From: DASVWZ01 sp036392935
GTDB lineage: Bacteria > Acidobacteriota > Terriglobia > Terriglobales > Acidobacteriaceae
Length of the DNA stretch: 33,144 nucleotides
Assembly: GCA_036392935.1 (NCBI GenBank)
Contig: DASVWZ010000331.1
Location: forward strand, 1-33,144
Reading direction: 5' to 3'
Shown: one piece after another, positions 22,254-30,847 of the stretch
How the letters are laid out: each line of letters starts with the position of its first letter
Position numbering within the stretch: position 1 is the stretch's first letter
Made by a program: the position numbers and the translations under genes
The notes under the pieces: model-generated
Seen by the model: the letters and a program-made list of their open reading frames with translations, nothing else
Database searches by the model: none
Told to the model about the DNA's origin: nothing

Positions 22254-23051
22254 TTAATTGCCGCTGTCCGCAAAGCTGCCTTTCTTTACTTCAACAATTG
22301 TGCCGTCCGTATTCACTCGAAAGAATTTCCCGTTCGGCGTCCCGATATATTCCGGGACCTTACTCGACAGCACGTGGAAAACATCCGTGTCCTCAGGTTC
22401 ACTGCTCAGGTCGTGCGTGTGGTAGTTTCCTACCCACAAATTCGGCGGCTTATCCCAACCCTCCGAAATCTTGCTGTGCATCCGCCGTTCGTCAATGACC
22501 GTGTTCCCATCCGAGCTAATCAGGTAGCGCACATCCCCTCCCACTGGGTAAACGCCATCTTGGGTTTGGGACGGATACATATACACATAAAATTGATTTG
22601 ACGGTGCCGGTAACACGGCCCCACTGTAGGGCCGTGCTGCACCCTTGAAGTCGTGGAGTGCAGTGTCAATCGCCTTGGCTGCCCCCAAATAGAAACCCGA
22701 CTCCTCCACCGGCGGATCGACTTTCCTCACCATGAACTCCTTGATTGTCTTGCCCTGTATTGCCTCATACGCAATCAAGAACTTGTCTCGCTGATCGTTC
22801 AGCCGACCGAACACAACCGTCCATCCCGAGTCTGACTTCCGCGCGATATAGCTCCGAACCACACCTCTATCAGGGTGCACCGCTCTGACCGCGTCCGAGG
22901 CGTGCTGCGCCGCTTGATCGTATTCATAAAGCGCCCGCCCACGCGCTGTGACCTCTGGGAAAACCGGCGCAGCATCGGGTTTATCTTTGCCGGTTAAATA
23001 AATCGGGCCCAAGAGCAAGGAAAAGCCGACGATGGCGAATCGCTTCAGCAT
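22254..23051 (-). CDS. Secreted hypothetical protein with JAB/DUF4329-like C-terminus
   Basis: A 265-residue protein with an N-terminal signal-like segment (LKRFAIVGFSLLLGPIYL). It is not assigned firmly. The region about 150-245 has the succession VYMYPSQTQ...DVRYLISSDGN, then GNYHTHDLSSEPEDTDVF, then EYIGTPNGKFFRVNTDG. His211-x-His213, followed by an acidic run (Asp221, Asp223) and a YxGTPNG strand, resembles secreted JAB/MPN-type proteins such as DUF4329, which act in toxin or peptidase roles. The canonical Ser of the JAMM motif is not in place, so catalysis is doubtful. The N-terminal part (about 30-130) has no recognised relative. It is divergent from the next gene. Confidence 0.72.
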   Translation of the reverse strand: MLKRFAIVGFSLLLGPIYLTGKDKPDAAPVFPEVTARGRALYEYDQAAQHASDAVRAVHPDRGVVRSYIARKSDSGWTVVFGRLNDQRDKFLIAYEAIQGKTIKEFMVRKVDPPVEESGFYLGAAKAIDTALHDFKGAARPYSGAVLPAPSNQFYVYMYPSQTQDGVYPVGGDVRYLISSDGNTVIDERRMHSKISEGWDKPPNLWVGNYHTHDLSSEPEDTDVFHVLSSKVPEYIGTPNGKFFRVNTDGTIVEVKKGSFADSGN

Positions 23052-23289
23052 AAAGTAAAAGCTCTGGACTACGGAACGTAAAGATTATAGGCTGCCCGGC
23101 AGCCAGACCGATCTCATCCATGACTCAGGCCTTGCCAACGGCCCACGCCGGAGCGCCATGTATTCGTCCCACCCCTGTCGGTTCTCTCCATTGCCGTTCG
23201 TCTTACCCCAGAGGCGGGGGAAGACTCCGCCCACCGGAATTCGCCAAACCAAAGCCAAGAGCGAAAGTCGAAAAACGAAAGGATCTCCC

Positions 23290-24000
23290 ATGAACAAACT
23301 CGTTGTCAGCCTCTTAGCCTCCGCCATCGCCATCCCCCTCGCCGCAGAAACCCGAACCCCCGATCCCAACCCCGCCGCCGACTCCCAGAAACCCACCCGA
23401 AAAGTCCACCTCCTCACCGCTTCTACCCCTCGCGACCGCCAGATCGAACTCTGCCTCAGCGCCGCCCCAGCCGAGGTCTCCAGCAAAGCGACCATCTACG
23501 TCCTTGGACCCAAAGGCTACGAAAAGGCCCGCGAAGGCACCAACGGTTTCAGCTGTCTGATCGAGCGCTCGTTCAAAGACTCCGTCGAGACCAGTTCCGC
23601 CCCCGCCTGCTTCGACGCCGAAGGCAGCGGTACTCTCATGCTCACTTACCTGCGCCGCGAAGAACTCCGCGCCCAGGGCAAGTCCGAGCCCGAAATCAAA
23701 GACGACATCGCCCAGGGATTCAAAGACGGCCGCTTCAAAGTGCCCGGCCCCGGCTTCCTTTACATGATGTCCAACGAAAACTACGTCTACAATTCCGAGT
23801 CCAAGCAAAGCGGTTTCGTGCCTCCGCACCTCATGTTCTATGCCCCCAACAAAACCGCCAAAGACGTCGGATACGACGCCGTTCACTCCGGTATGGTGCC
23901 TTATCTGACTGGTAGTGGTCCGGAAGGTTTGCTCGTCGTCGCCGCCGACAAGCCAGGCGAAAAAAATAGTTCCTCCGACGACGGCCATAAGCATGATTGA
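23290..24000 (+). CDS. Secreted hypothetical protein, His-rich tail
   Basis: A 236-residue protein with a clear signal peptide (MNKLVVSLLASAIAIPLAA, cleavage before ETRTP). The mature part has a Pro-rich start and a central block CFDAEGSGTLMLTYLRREEL near 106-125. A helical region (about 125-150) follows, then PGFLYMMSNENYVY near 157-170 and a C-terminal DDGHKHD tail that could bind metal. No known family is recognised. The ATG is chosen because it starts the signal peptide and follows AAGGA at 23279-23283. The frame is open further upstream, without any similarity. Confidence 0.72.
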   Translation: MNKLVVSLLASAIAIPLAAETRTPDPNPAADSQKPTRKVHLLTASTPRDRQIELCLSAAPAEVSSKATIYVLGPKGYEKAREGTNGFSCLIERSFKDSVETSSAPACFDAEGSGTLMLTYLRREELRAQGKSEPEIKDDIAQGFKDGRFKVPGPGFLYMMSNENYVYNSESKQSGFVPPHLMFYAPNKTAKDVGYDAVHSGMVPYLTGSGPEGLLVVAADKPGEKNSSSDDGHKHD

Positions 24001-24028
24001 GACACGAACATGCTTGGATTATGAACGG

Positions 24029-24076
24029 TCATTTCGACCGAAGCGTAGCGATAGCGAGCGAGGGAAGAGATTCTGT
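24029..24076. repeat. Intergenic 'TCATTTCGACCG' type repeat
   Basis: A block beginning TCATTTCGACCGAAGCGTAG with AGCG-phased units (AGCGTAGCGATAGCGAGCG) and ending in GATTCTG. It resembles dispersed intergenic sequences of the TCATTCCGAGnnnnGAGGAATC type; a relative with a palindromic insert is at 32754-32786. Confidence 0.35.
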
Positions 24077-24148
24077 GCTTTGCCCGCCGGTCGGCGGCTA
24101 ATTCATGAGCTCCTTGCGAATGAATATGCCACACTCAGGACCAGAAAA

Positions 24149-24174
24149 GCCGGAGCGGGTGACGCCGCTCCGGC
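24149..24174 (-). terminator. Intrinsic terminator of the ABM-type gene
   Basis: A 10-bp G/C-rich stem (GCCGGAGCGG at 24149-24158 with CCGCTCCGGC at 24165-24174) and a six-base loop. On the minus strand TTTTCT follows directly. It starts 16 nt after the stop codon of the gene ending at 24191. Confidence 0.8.
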
Positions 24175-24190
24175 CGCACTTGCGTCTTCT

Positions 24191-24514
24191 TTAGGCAACC
24201 AGGGCCGCGACGAAGTGCTCGCAGAGCGTCGTCTCCACCACGTACTCGGTGGTAGTCATTGTGCCGAGCAGATACGGTTTCAACACTTCCTCGATCTTCG
24301 GCAGCGTGTTCATTTCGTACCGCTCGACGTCTTTCCTGTCAGTCCACAGCGTAATCGTCATGAACTTCTCGGTTTTGGTTTCCGGAATCAGCGGCAGGAT
24401 CTCCAGAAATCCATTTTGTTTCTTCAGCATCGGTAACACTTCTTTCTTCAGCAGCGTTACCAGTTCTTCTTTCTTTTCGGTTTTTGGAACATAAGTAGTG
24501 ATGCGTGCCAACAT
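24191..24514 (-). CDS. Dimeric alpha-beta barrel protein (ABM-like)
   Basis: A 107-residue protein starting MLARITTYVPKTEKKEELVT. The central part NGFLEILPLIPETKTEKFMT, then WTDRKDVERYE, gives the beta-alpha-beta-beta pattern with a repeated hydrophobic core seen in antibiotic-biosynthesis-monooxygenase-like dimeric barrels. Functions in that fold vary widely (heme degradation, oxygenase, stress proteins), so no reaction is proposed. The ATG at 24514 follows AGGAGGAA at good spacing; the open frame upstream has no similarity. It is divergent from the amidohydrolase gene. Confidence 0.75.
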   Translation of the reverse strand: MLARITTYVPKTEKKEELVTLLKKEVLPMLKKQNGFLEILPLIPETKTEKFMTITLWTDRKDVERYEMNTLPKIEEVLKPYLLGTMTTTEYVVETTLCEHFVAALVA

Positions 24515-24806
24515 AGCTGCAGTTCCTCCTGCGTGCCGCTTCGGCCGCAAGCCTTGCCGGATCGCCTGAGCGCCCGTCCACTGCCTGCCACCAAAGACGG
24601 GATGATTTTTATTGCCCTGCAACCATAGTTCACTCACTCTTCGATGTCTGTGATCTGTGAGCCTCGTCAATGTGATAACAACGAGCGCGGGCGTTCACGT
24701 GCCCCGAAACGGAACTACTGCCGAAGATCGTCGATTTCAGAATCCGACCGACAGTATGTCGCTGGCGTACGCTTACGCTACAATGTCCGGTCATCCAAGG
24801 AGGCGT

Positions 24807-26282
24807 ATGCGATTTCGCGTCGTGGCGCTGCTTTCCGCATCCCTTTGTTTCACCTCGTTTCTCACCGCTCAAACCCCCGATCTTTCCCCAAAAGTTAAGG
24901 AATTCATAAAAGTAAACGCCCCCAAAGTCATCCTTACCCACGTCCGTGTGATCGATGGCACGGGCGCGCCTGCCATTGACGACCGCAACCTCGTCATCGA
25001 ATCCGGAAAAATTACTGCCATCGGGCCCGGTGCCGACGTGCCCGCCAGCTCCGGCATCACCGTCCTCGATCTTCGCAATCATTCCGTCATGCCGGGTATC
25101 GTCGGCATGCATAACCATCTTTTCTACATCGCCCTGCCGAACCTCAGCGCTGACTGGAAGCACGACTCGCCGTTATTGGTTCCGCAAATGACTTTCTCCG
25201 CACCGCGCCTTTATCTCGCCGGCGGAGTGACCACCATGCGCACCACCGGAAGCGTTGAGACCTACGCCGACCTGAATCTAAAACACGACATCGACGCCGG
25301 CCAGCTCCCTGGGCCCCGCCTCGATGTCACCGGTCCCTACCTTGAAGGTGCAACCAGCTATTTCATCCAGATGCCGCGCCTGAAAAATGCCGCCGATGCC
25401 CGCGAAACCGTCGACTACTGGGCCGATCGCGGCGTGACATCATTTAAAGCCTACATGAACATTACCCGCGACGAGCTCAAGGCCGCCATCGAAGCGGCGC
25501 ACAAACGCGGCCTTAAAGTCACCGGCCATCTATGCTCGGTGTCCTATCCCGAAGCTATCGAGCTGGGCATCGATGATCTCGAACACGGCTTCTACGTCAA
25601 CACCCAACTCGATCCCGACAAAAAGCCCGATGCCTGCAGCGAAAGCGAGGGCCAATACACGCTCGAACACATGACGCCCGGAAGTCCCGAAGCAAAAAAG
25701 CTGATTGACCTGCTGGTCAGCCACCACGTCGCCATTACCTCGACCCTTCCGGTTTTCGAAGCCTGGGGTACGCCGGATGGCTTGCAGCCGCCCATCCCCA
25801 AAGCGGCACTCGATGCCATGTCTCCCGAAGCCAGATCGGATTTCCTCGTCTTTCGCCAGAAGCCCGTTTCCATGCCCAAGCCCAAGTTCGACGGAGTGCA
25901 ACTTTACAAAAACAATATCGGACTCGAGCGCGAGTTCGCTGAGGCGGGTGGACTGCTGCTTGCCGGTCCCGATCCGACTGGAGGCGGCGATGTCGTCCCC
26001 GGCTTCGGCGATCAGCGCGAGCTTGAACTCCTCGTCCAGGGCGGCTTTTCACCGCTTGAAGCCGTCAAAATCTCAACCCTGAACGGCGCCATCTACTTGG
26101 GCCGCGATCATGAGATTGGCTCCATCGCCCCCGGAAAGAATGCGGATCTGGTGGTCATGAAGGGCGATCCCTCAAAGCAGATCTCCGACGTCGAGAACGT
26201 CGAGATCGTCTTTAAGGACGGTATAGGGTACGATTCCGCCAAATTGCTGGATTCCGTCCGCGGCCACTATGGCCAATATTAA
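24807..26282 (+). CDS. Secreted imidazolonepropionase-like amidohydrolase
   Basis: A 491-residue protein with a signal peptide (RFRVVALLSASLCFTSFLTA, cleavage before QTPD). The amidohydrolase core follows. It has the beta strand THVRVIDGTGAP, the metal-binding His102-x-His104 in GMHNHLFY, a candidate bridging Lys214 (SFKAYMN), a metal His in VTGHLCSV near 240, another in DLEHGFYV, and the catalytic Asp389 in AGPDPTG. The C-terminal sandwich carries PGKNADLVVMKGDP. The family hydrolyses C-N bonds of cyclic or peptide-like compounds; in this secreted subgroup a prolidase-like or lactam role is possible. AAGGAGG lies 3 nt before the ATG, tighter than usual. Longer in-frame starts would bury the signal peptide. 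Confidence 0.9.
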   Translation: MRFRVVALLSASLCFTSFLTAQTPDLSPKVKEFIKVNAPKVILTHVRVIDGTGAPAIDDRNLVIESGKITAIGPGADVPASSGITVLDLRNHSVMPGIVGMHNHLFYIALPNLSADWKHDSPLLVPQMTFSAPRLYLAGGVTTMRTTGSVETYADLNLKHDIDAGQLPGPRLDVTGPYLEGATSYFIQMPRLKNAADARETVDYWADRGVTSFKAYMNITRDELKAAIEAAHKRGLKVTGHLCSVSYPEAIELGIDDLEHGFYVNTQLDPDKKPDACSESEGQYTLEHMTPGSPEAKKLIDLLVSHHVAITSTLPVFEAWGTPDGLQPPIPKAALDAMSPEARSDFLVFRQKPVSMPKPKFDGVQLYKNNIGLEREFAEAGGLLLAGPDPTGGGDVVPGFGDQRELELLVQGGFSPLEAVKISTLNGAIYLGRDHEIGSIAPGKNADLVVMKGDPSKQISDVENVEIVFKDGIGYDSAKLLDSVRGHYGQY

Positions 26283-26385
26283 TGAACGCCCGCCCAATGA
26301 GTAGTTTTCCCGCGACTCTAGCCGCCTTCAACGTTATAATGTCACGGTTCGATGAGTTGATCCCACTCTTCGCTGGGAGAGTGCC

Positions 26386-26943
26386 ATGCGTCTGTCTCTC
26401 GAAACCCGCGACATCGGCCGCGTCACCGTCGTCCGCTGCGCCGGCCGCATCGTCAGCGGCGACGAGTCCGAATCCCTCCGCACTCACGTCGCCTGGCTCC
26501 TGCGCGACCGCAAGACCATCGTTCTCCACCTCGGCGAAGTCGCCTTCGTCGATTCCAGCGGCGTCGGCACCATGGTCCGCGCCCTCACCAGCGTTCGCCA
26601 AAAAGGTGGTGACCTCAAACTCTGCAACGTACCCGAGCACACCCACAAAGTTTTGCGGATGAAACCTCACCCAGCTCTTCGACACCCACGACTCCGAAGA
26701 GTCCGCCGTCTCGGCTTTTTACCGCTCGGCCGCTCCCGCCGATCAGACCTCGCATACCGGTCTCAACATCCTCTGCATCGATCGCAGCGGAGACGTTCTC
26801 GCCTACCTCCGCGAACTCCTCAAGCGCGCCGGCCACGACGTCCACACCAGCAGCAGCCTCTCCGACTCGCTCATGCTCATCCGCGTCACCCGCTTCAATC
26901 TTTTGCTCATCGGCCCCGGGCTCACCGCGTCTCCATCTACTGA
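26386..26943 (+). CDS. STAS-domain anti-sigma-factor antagonist, 5' part of a frameshifted gene
   Basis: Residues 1-92 form a clean STAS domain: the core strand reads TIVLHLGEVAFVDSSGVGTM, with Asp56-Ser57-Ser58-Gly59, and the Ser would be the phosphorylation switch as in SpoIIAA. After Met92 the frame turns into an Arg/Pro/His-rich, clearly non-native sequence (PALRHPRLRRVRR...) to the stop at 26943. The proper continuation NLTQLFDTHDSEESAVSAF lies in the next frame from 26663. A single extra A in the AAA at 26662-26664 explains the break. STAS proteins of this type bind and release anti-sigma kinases. The annotated end is therefore that of the broken frame. Sequencing error and a real mutation are both possible. 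Confidence 0.8.
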   Translation: MRLSLETRDIGRVTVVRCAGRIVSGDESESLRTHVAWLLRDRKTIVLHLGEVAFVDSSGVGTMVRALTSVRQKGGDLKLCNVPEHTHKVLRMKPHPALRHPRLRRVRRLGFLPLGRSRRSDLAYRSQHPLHRSQRRRSRLPPRTPQARRPRRPHQQQPLRLAHAHPRHPLQSFAHRPRAHRVSIY

Positions 26944-27085
26944 ACAAGCTTTTCAGAAAGCTTCCGCCAACCTGCCCGTCCTGCACCTCGGTGACGAATT
27001 TTCCGGACTGGAAGCCGCCGAAGCTACCTCCGCGCTTCTCGAAAAAATCGCCGCCTGCCTCAACTCCTCCTCCAGCGCGTCGTAG
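26663..27085 (+). pseudogene. 3' part of the STAS-receiver gene, out of frame
   Basis: This frame continues the STAS protein with NLTQLFDTHDSEESAVSAFY, a linker, and then a receiver-like domain, LNILCIDRSGDVLAYLRELL, followed by MLIRVTRFNLLLIGPG. The early Asp of receiver domains is there (CID), but where the phospho-acceptor Asp is expected (LLLIGP) Gly replaces it, so it would be a pseudo-receiver. The domain ends KIAACLNSSSSAS before TAG at 27083. No independent start with a ribosome binding site is visible, so without a frame correction this part is probably untranslated. Confidence 0.75.
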
Positions 27086-27112
27086 AACGAAGCCGAAGTC
27101 CGCATCGCCGGC

Positions 27113-28849
27113 TCACTGCGTCACCGTAAAAACCCCGCTGCTCACCGCGCTTCCCCCCGCGGTCGTGATCTTTATCGTCCCCGTCACCGCCCCGCTCGGC
27201 ACCGTCGTGCTCACTTGCGTATCCGAGTTCACCGTGAACTCCGCCGCCACTCCCCCAAATGTGACTTTCTCCGTCTGCGTCAGGCTGACTCCTGTAATCG
27301 TCACCGGCGTCCCCACCGGCCCGCTGCCAGGATTGAACCCAATGATCTGCGGAGTCACCCGAAAACTTTGATTGCTCACCAGCTCGCCGGTCGGCGACGT
27401 CACCGTCACCGGGCCCGTAGTCGCGCCACTCGGAACCGTCGCCGTCAAATACGTGCCGGATACCACATCCGCCGTCGCCGTCGTGCCGTTGAATGACACC
27501 GTCGTCTGCCCTTTGACAAAATCCTGCCCCAGAAATTCGATCGTCTTTCCAACCTTTCCCGCGTAAGGCAGCAAGCCGACAAACGGCTGCAGCGTCGGGC
27601 TAACCCAGCTGTAAAAAACTCCGCAAGGATTGTCCGCAAAACACGGGCTCACGCTGCCGGTTCCGCCAAACTCCGTATCCGCGTATAGCGTCCCGTTCGT
27701 GTGCTCGAACGGCGCGACCTCCGGCGCCATCCCGTGTGTGCCGTCAAAGTAGTACAACACCGTGAACGCCCCCGTCGGCGTTATCTCAAACAGCGTCCCG
27801 CAAGTAGAAGGACAGCTCTCCGTCGTCGGACCGCCATACGCATTCACGCCGTAAAAATTTCCGTCATTTCCCCGCGCCAGCCCGATCGGCTCTTCTCCAT
27901 CGGCTGTGATGCTCATGCTGTGCAGGATCTTGAATTTTCCCGCCGGCGTCATCTTGAAAACTGCTCCATGGCCGTGACTTCCCCCGGTGTCTGTCACGCC
28001 ATAAAAATTCCCGTCACTGCCCTCCACCAGAGGCGCAAAGACGCTTTCGTTATCTTCCAGGTTGTAAAGCACCGTGATCTCGCCCCCGGAAGTCATTTTG
28101 AAGATCGTCCCCAGATCGTTGGCGCCGCCGGCGCCGGTCGTTCCGTAGAAATCCCCATCGCTGCCTAAAATCAAACCGGTGGGATCGGTTCCATGCGTAA
28201 AGTCAAATTGATAAACCACACTGAAGCCGCTTGAGCTGATCTTGTAGATGGTCCCGCATCCATCGCCGTCATCGCAGCTGGCTAGTCCACCCTCTGTTGT
28301 CGTCCCGTAGAAACTGCCATTCAACCCCTCCACCACTCCCGCCGTTGGATACGCCCCATCGTTGCCGGCGGTAAAACTATAAAGAGTCGTCGGCACCCCC
28401 TGGGGCGTTATCTTAAAGACCGTCCCAAAGCCGCTGGCCCCACCTCGAAGCGTGGTGCCGTAAAGGGTGCCATCCGTCCCCAGAGTCAACCCGCTTTGCG
28501 GTGCGCTTCCATCGCTCCCACCCGTAAATCTGTACAGCGTCTCCAGGCTCCCCGCCGGCGTCACCTTGAACACCGCCCCGCAGCAAACTCCGTTGTCCAC
28601 GCCCCCGCTCCCCGCGGTCGTGTACAGGTTTCCATCCCGCCCCTGCGCCACCGCTCCTATATATGCCGGATACAACGGATCGTTGGCCGCGCTGCCAAAG
28701 TTGTACAGTACCGAAGGACTTTGCGGATGGCCAACTGAGGGCACAGCCGTGCGCTCTCCCTGGCGCTGGGCGAACGAAAGCGCCCCAACCCCAACCACCC
28801 ACCACGCGATCAGACCTGCAGAAACAGCACGACTCACATGCCAAATCAT
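27113..28849 (-). CDS. Secreted seven-repeat GloVer-type protein with IPT/TIG domains
   Basis: A 578-residue protein with a signal peptide (SRAVSAGLIAWWVVGVGALS). Seven copies of a repeat of about 45-60 residues follow, each with a core such as DGTLYGTTLRGG or DGNFYGVTDTGG, then GTVFKITPxG and LYxF. Seven copies suit a seven-bladed beta-propeller. About residues 410-575 are two immunoglobulin-like IPT/TIG domains (PYAGKVGKTIEFLGQDFVKG and NPGSGPVGTPVTITG). Such proteins are exported and probably cell-surface or matrix bound; ligand unknown. The ATG at 28849 is preferred over a TTG two codons earlier. It is transcribed after the glycosidase gene, 134 bp away. Confidence 0.85.
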   Translation of the reverse strand: MIWHVSRAVSAGLIAWWVVGVGALSFAQRQGERTAVPSVGHPQSPSVLYNFGSAANDPLYPAYIGAVAQGRDGNLYTTAGSGGVDNGVCCGAVFKVTPAGSLETLYRFTGGSDGSAPQSGLTLGTDGTLYGTTLRGGASGFGTVFKITPQGVPTTLYSFTAGNDGAYPTAGVVEGLNGSFYGTTTEGGLASCDDGDGCGTIYKISSSGFSVVYQFDFTHGTDPTGLILGSDGDFYGTTGAGGANDLGTIFKMTSGGEITVLYNLEDNESVFAPLVEGSDGNFYGVTDTGGSHGHGAVFKMTPAGKFKILHSMSITADGEEPIGLARGNDGNFYGVNAYGGPTTESCPSTCGTLFEITPTGAFTVLYYFDGTHGMAPEVAPFEHTNGTLYADTEFGGTGSVSPCFADNPCGVFYSWVSPTLQPFVGLLPYAGKVGKTIEFLGQDFVKGQTTVSFNGTTATADVVSGTYLTATVPSGATTGPVTVTSPTGELVSNQSFRVTPQIIGFNPGSGPVGTPVTITGVSLTQTEKVTFGGVAAEFTVNSDTQVSTTVPSGAVTGTIKITTAGGSAVSSGVFTVTQ

Positions 28850-28983
28850 GGGCAACCCACTTGTTTGAAGTCAGGAAAGATGTTGGGCCCGTCCGGCCTC
28901 GCCATCTCCTCACTTCTACATGCGGAAAACTCCACCCAAATCGGCTCACGCCCGCATCATTTTTCTTCACCTGCCGCCCCGGG

Positions 28984-30411
28984 CTACTCGGCCGAACTTA
29001 ACAGTATCGGGCTGTCCGTCAATGTGATCTTCTGGCCCTCGTTCACTGGAGTAGTCTTGCCCCCCATATTCTCCATTCGATCGTAGCCGGCAGGAATCGT
29101 GTACTCTGTGCTTCCGTTCATCACTCCGTACCATACGAATAATCCGTGGGCGTATTGCGAGCTGGTATGGGCGCAGTTGTAGATGTTGGATCCCGCGGGC
29201 GTCTGAACACAGCTGCCGGAAAACAATACTCCCTGCAGCCAGGTGTAGATTTTCATCCATCCCGGACCCGTGGAACAGTAATAACCGGGGCTGGCCTGAA
29301 GGGAACACCAGTAATTATCCGGAGGATTGGAAGCCGCCCAGAGCACCGGCATGGTCGGGCCGGTCTTCGTGTCGTGCGCATATCCATCGTAGAAGAAGAA
29401 ATTGAATCCATGAATTCCGGTTGATGCCATCGACAAAAGATACCTGGGAAACCAGCTGGCGGTGTCGGACCAATTGGCTGGCGGCTTGGCTTCCTTCCAT
29501 CCACCTTCGGTGATGTATATTTTTTTGTTCGCCGCAGCCGGAACCTGTGCGATCTCACGGTAGTCACTGGCGTACTGGCCGACAACGTTTTCGGGAGGAA
29601 GCGAGCCGGCGACATAGCCGTGATAGTTGATGAAGTCGGCGAGCTGAGCGGGAGAGTTCACCGGATTCACATTTGCAGTTGCATTCAGGTACTGAATGTC
29701 CAGCGGGTTGCCGCCGTCGTCGAGCGCGACGGTCAGGATTTGCGCCTGGGAGTTGATGGCTGTTTTCTTGCATCCCGGCCCCCTGCCCCTGATAATGCAT
29801 CTCTCGTCCTGCATCATACGGTCGAGCTGCTTGTAGCTGCCGCACCACTGCGGCCCATTCACCACATACTCGTTGCCGCTCTCCCAGAAAGTGATGTCGG
29901 CATAGCCGTTGGGATCCGCCAGGTGCTTGGTGTGCACATGATTGGCCAGAGCGGCGATGAAATTCTTCCACGTCGTATTGCTGCCGGATCCGTCGCCATT
30001 CAGGTCGGAGGGCGGGTAACAACCGTTGACGCCCGTTCCAGCGTCACAGGTACAGTTCCTGGTGCCACTGTCGTCGGTTGTGTAGCCGACTGAGGAAGCG
30101 ATGAAGCTCGGAGTTCCGTAGGGGGTGAACATGACCTTCACTTTGGCTGCCGCTGCTGCCTCCATGAATGCATCCACCAGATCGAAGTGAAACGTCTCGC
30201 GCCCCGTCTGGATCTCGCTCCAGTTCATGGAACGAGTTTCTCCGCCCACATAGCCGGTGGCGTCCATGGACCTCCAGGCATCGAACGGCACCTGTACCGG
30301 CCACGATGTCAGGTGGTTGGTGTGCAAACCCATTAAGGGCGGTTTGGTCTGGGCAACGCTGCTAAGAATGAGAACTGAGAAAAGAACAACGCACAGCAAA
30401 CACTTCTTCAT
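28984..30411 (-). CDS. Secreted clan GH-A-like glycoside hydrolase
   Basis: A 475-residue protein with a signal peptide (KKCLLCVVLFSVLILSSVA, then QTKPP). A TIM-barrel layout is visible. The likely acid/base Glu is Glu181 in FWESGNEYVVNG, following the Asn-Glu rule of clan GH-A. The likely nucleophile is Glu302 in KIYITEGGWKE, and the end-of-barrel strand is GFNFFFYDGY near 345. The N-terminal LHTNHLTSWP and DLVDAFMEAAAAAKVKVMF match strand and helix 1-2 of GH39/GH79/endo-mannanase-like enzymes. A Cys-rich insert (about 119-131) may form a disulfide loop. The substrate should be a plant or microbial polysaccharide. GGGGAG lies 8 nt before the ATG. Confidence 0.75.
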   Translation of the reverse strand: MKKCLLCVVLFSVLILSSVAQTKPPLMGLHTNHLTSWPVQVPFDAWRSMDATGYVGGETRSMNWSEIQTGRETFHFDLVDAFMEAAAAAKVKVMFTPYGTPSFIASSVGYTTDDSGTRNCTCDAGTGVNGCYPPSDLNGDGSGSNTTWKNFIAALANHVHTKHLADPNGYADITFWESGNEYVVNGPQWCGSYKQLDRMMQDERCIIRGRGPGCKKTAINSQAQILTVALDDGGNPLDIQYLNATANVNPVNSPAQLADFINYHGYVAGSLPPENVVGQYASDYREIAQVPAAANKKIYITEGGWKEAKPPANWSDTASWFPRYLLSMASTGIHGFNFFFYDGYAHDTKTGPTMPVLWAASNPPDNYWCSLQASPGYYCSTGPGWMKIYTWLQGVLFSGSCVQTPAGSNIYNCAHTSSQYAHGLFVWYGVMNGSTEYTIPAGYDRMENMGGKTTPVNEGQKITLTDSPILLSSAE

Positions 30412-30847
30412 CCAATTTTCTCCCCTGCTCCGCCAGTGCAGACCCTGCGCGACGGATGAAATTTGGTTTTGTCAACCGCTCGGCCTGAGCCGGTTCATGC
30501 CTGCCACGTGGACGTGGCGGGGCAAGACCGCTCAATGCGAATCATGCGAGAATCGGTATCGTTCGTTCCGGACAAAGCCAGCAGAGGAAAAATAGCCCGC
30601 TTTTGTGATCGCGGTTTGACTTCTGCTAACTGCTGTAATTAATGTTTGGCGGGATTACCCTAGCTTGGGTATTTCGCCTCGTCCGCAAATCGCCATTCGT
30701 CTGAATGGGGCGACTGCGGCCTGTTTTGCGCTTTTGGAGCCTCAAGCGCGCTTCACCAGAAGTTTTACCATCTTGGCCCGGTAAAGGCCAGTACTTATTC
30801 TTGCTCTCGATCACTTCCGTCATCAGGTGTATCCAACGCCTTTGCAA
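30412..30847. other. Gene-free stretch upstream of the glycosidase gene
   Basis: No convincing gene. A palindrome GCCACGT-GG-ACGTGGC is at 30503-30518. Short open frames on both strands have no family resemblance, no signal peptide and no ribosome binding site. The promoter of the glycosidase gene should lie within the first 100 bp, but no strong -10/-35 pair was picked out. Confidence 0.5.

Noticed and set aside
24757..24784. Sigma-54 promoter before the amidohydrolase gene
   Set aside because: GG and GC elements are one base too far apart; only a weak TACAAT -10 without a -35 remains.
26680..26943. Arg/Pro/His-rich C-terminal domain of the STAS protein
   Set aside because: It is the out-of-frame reading of a normal continuation that is visible in the next frame, so it is not a real domain.
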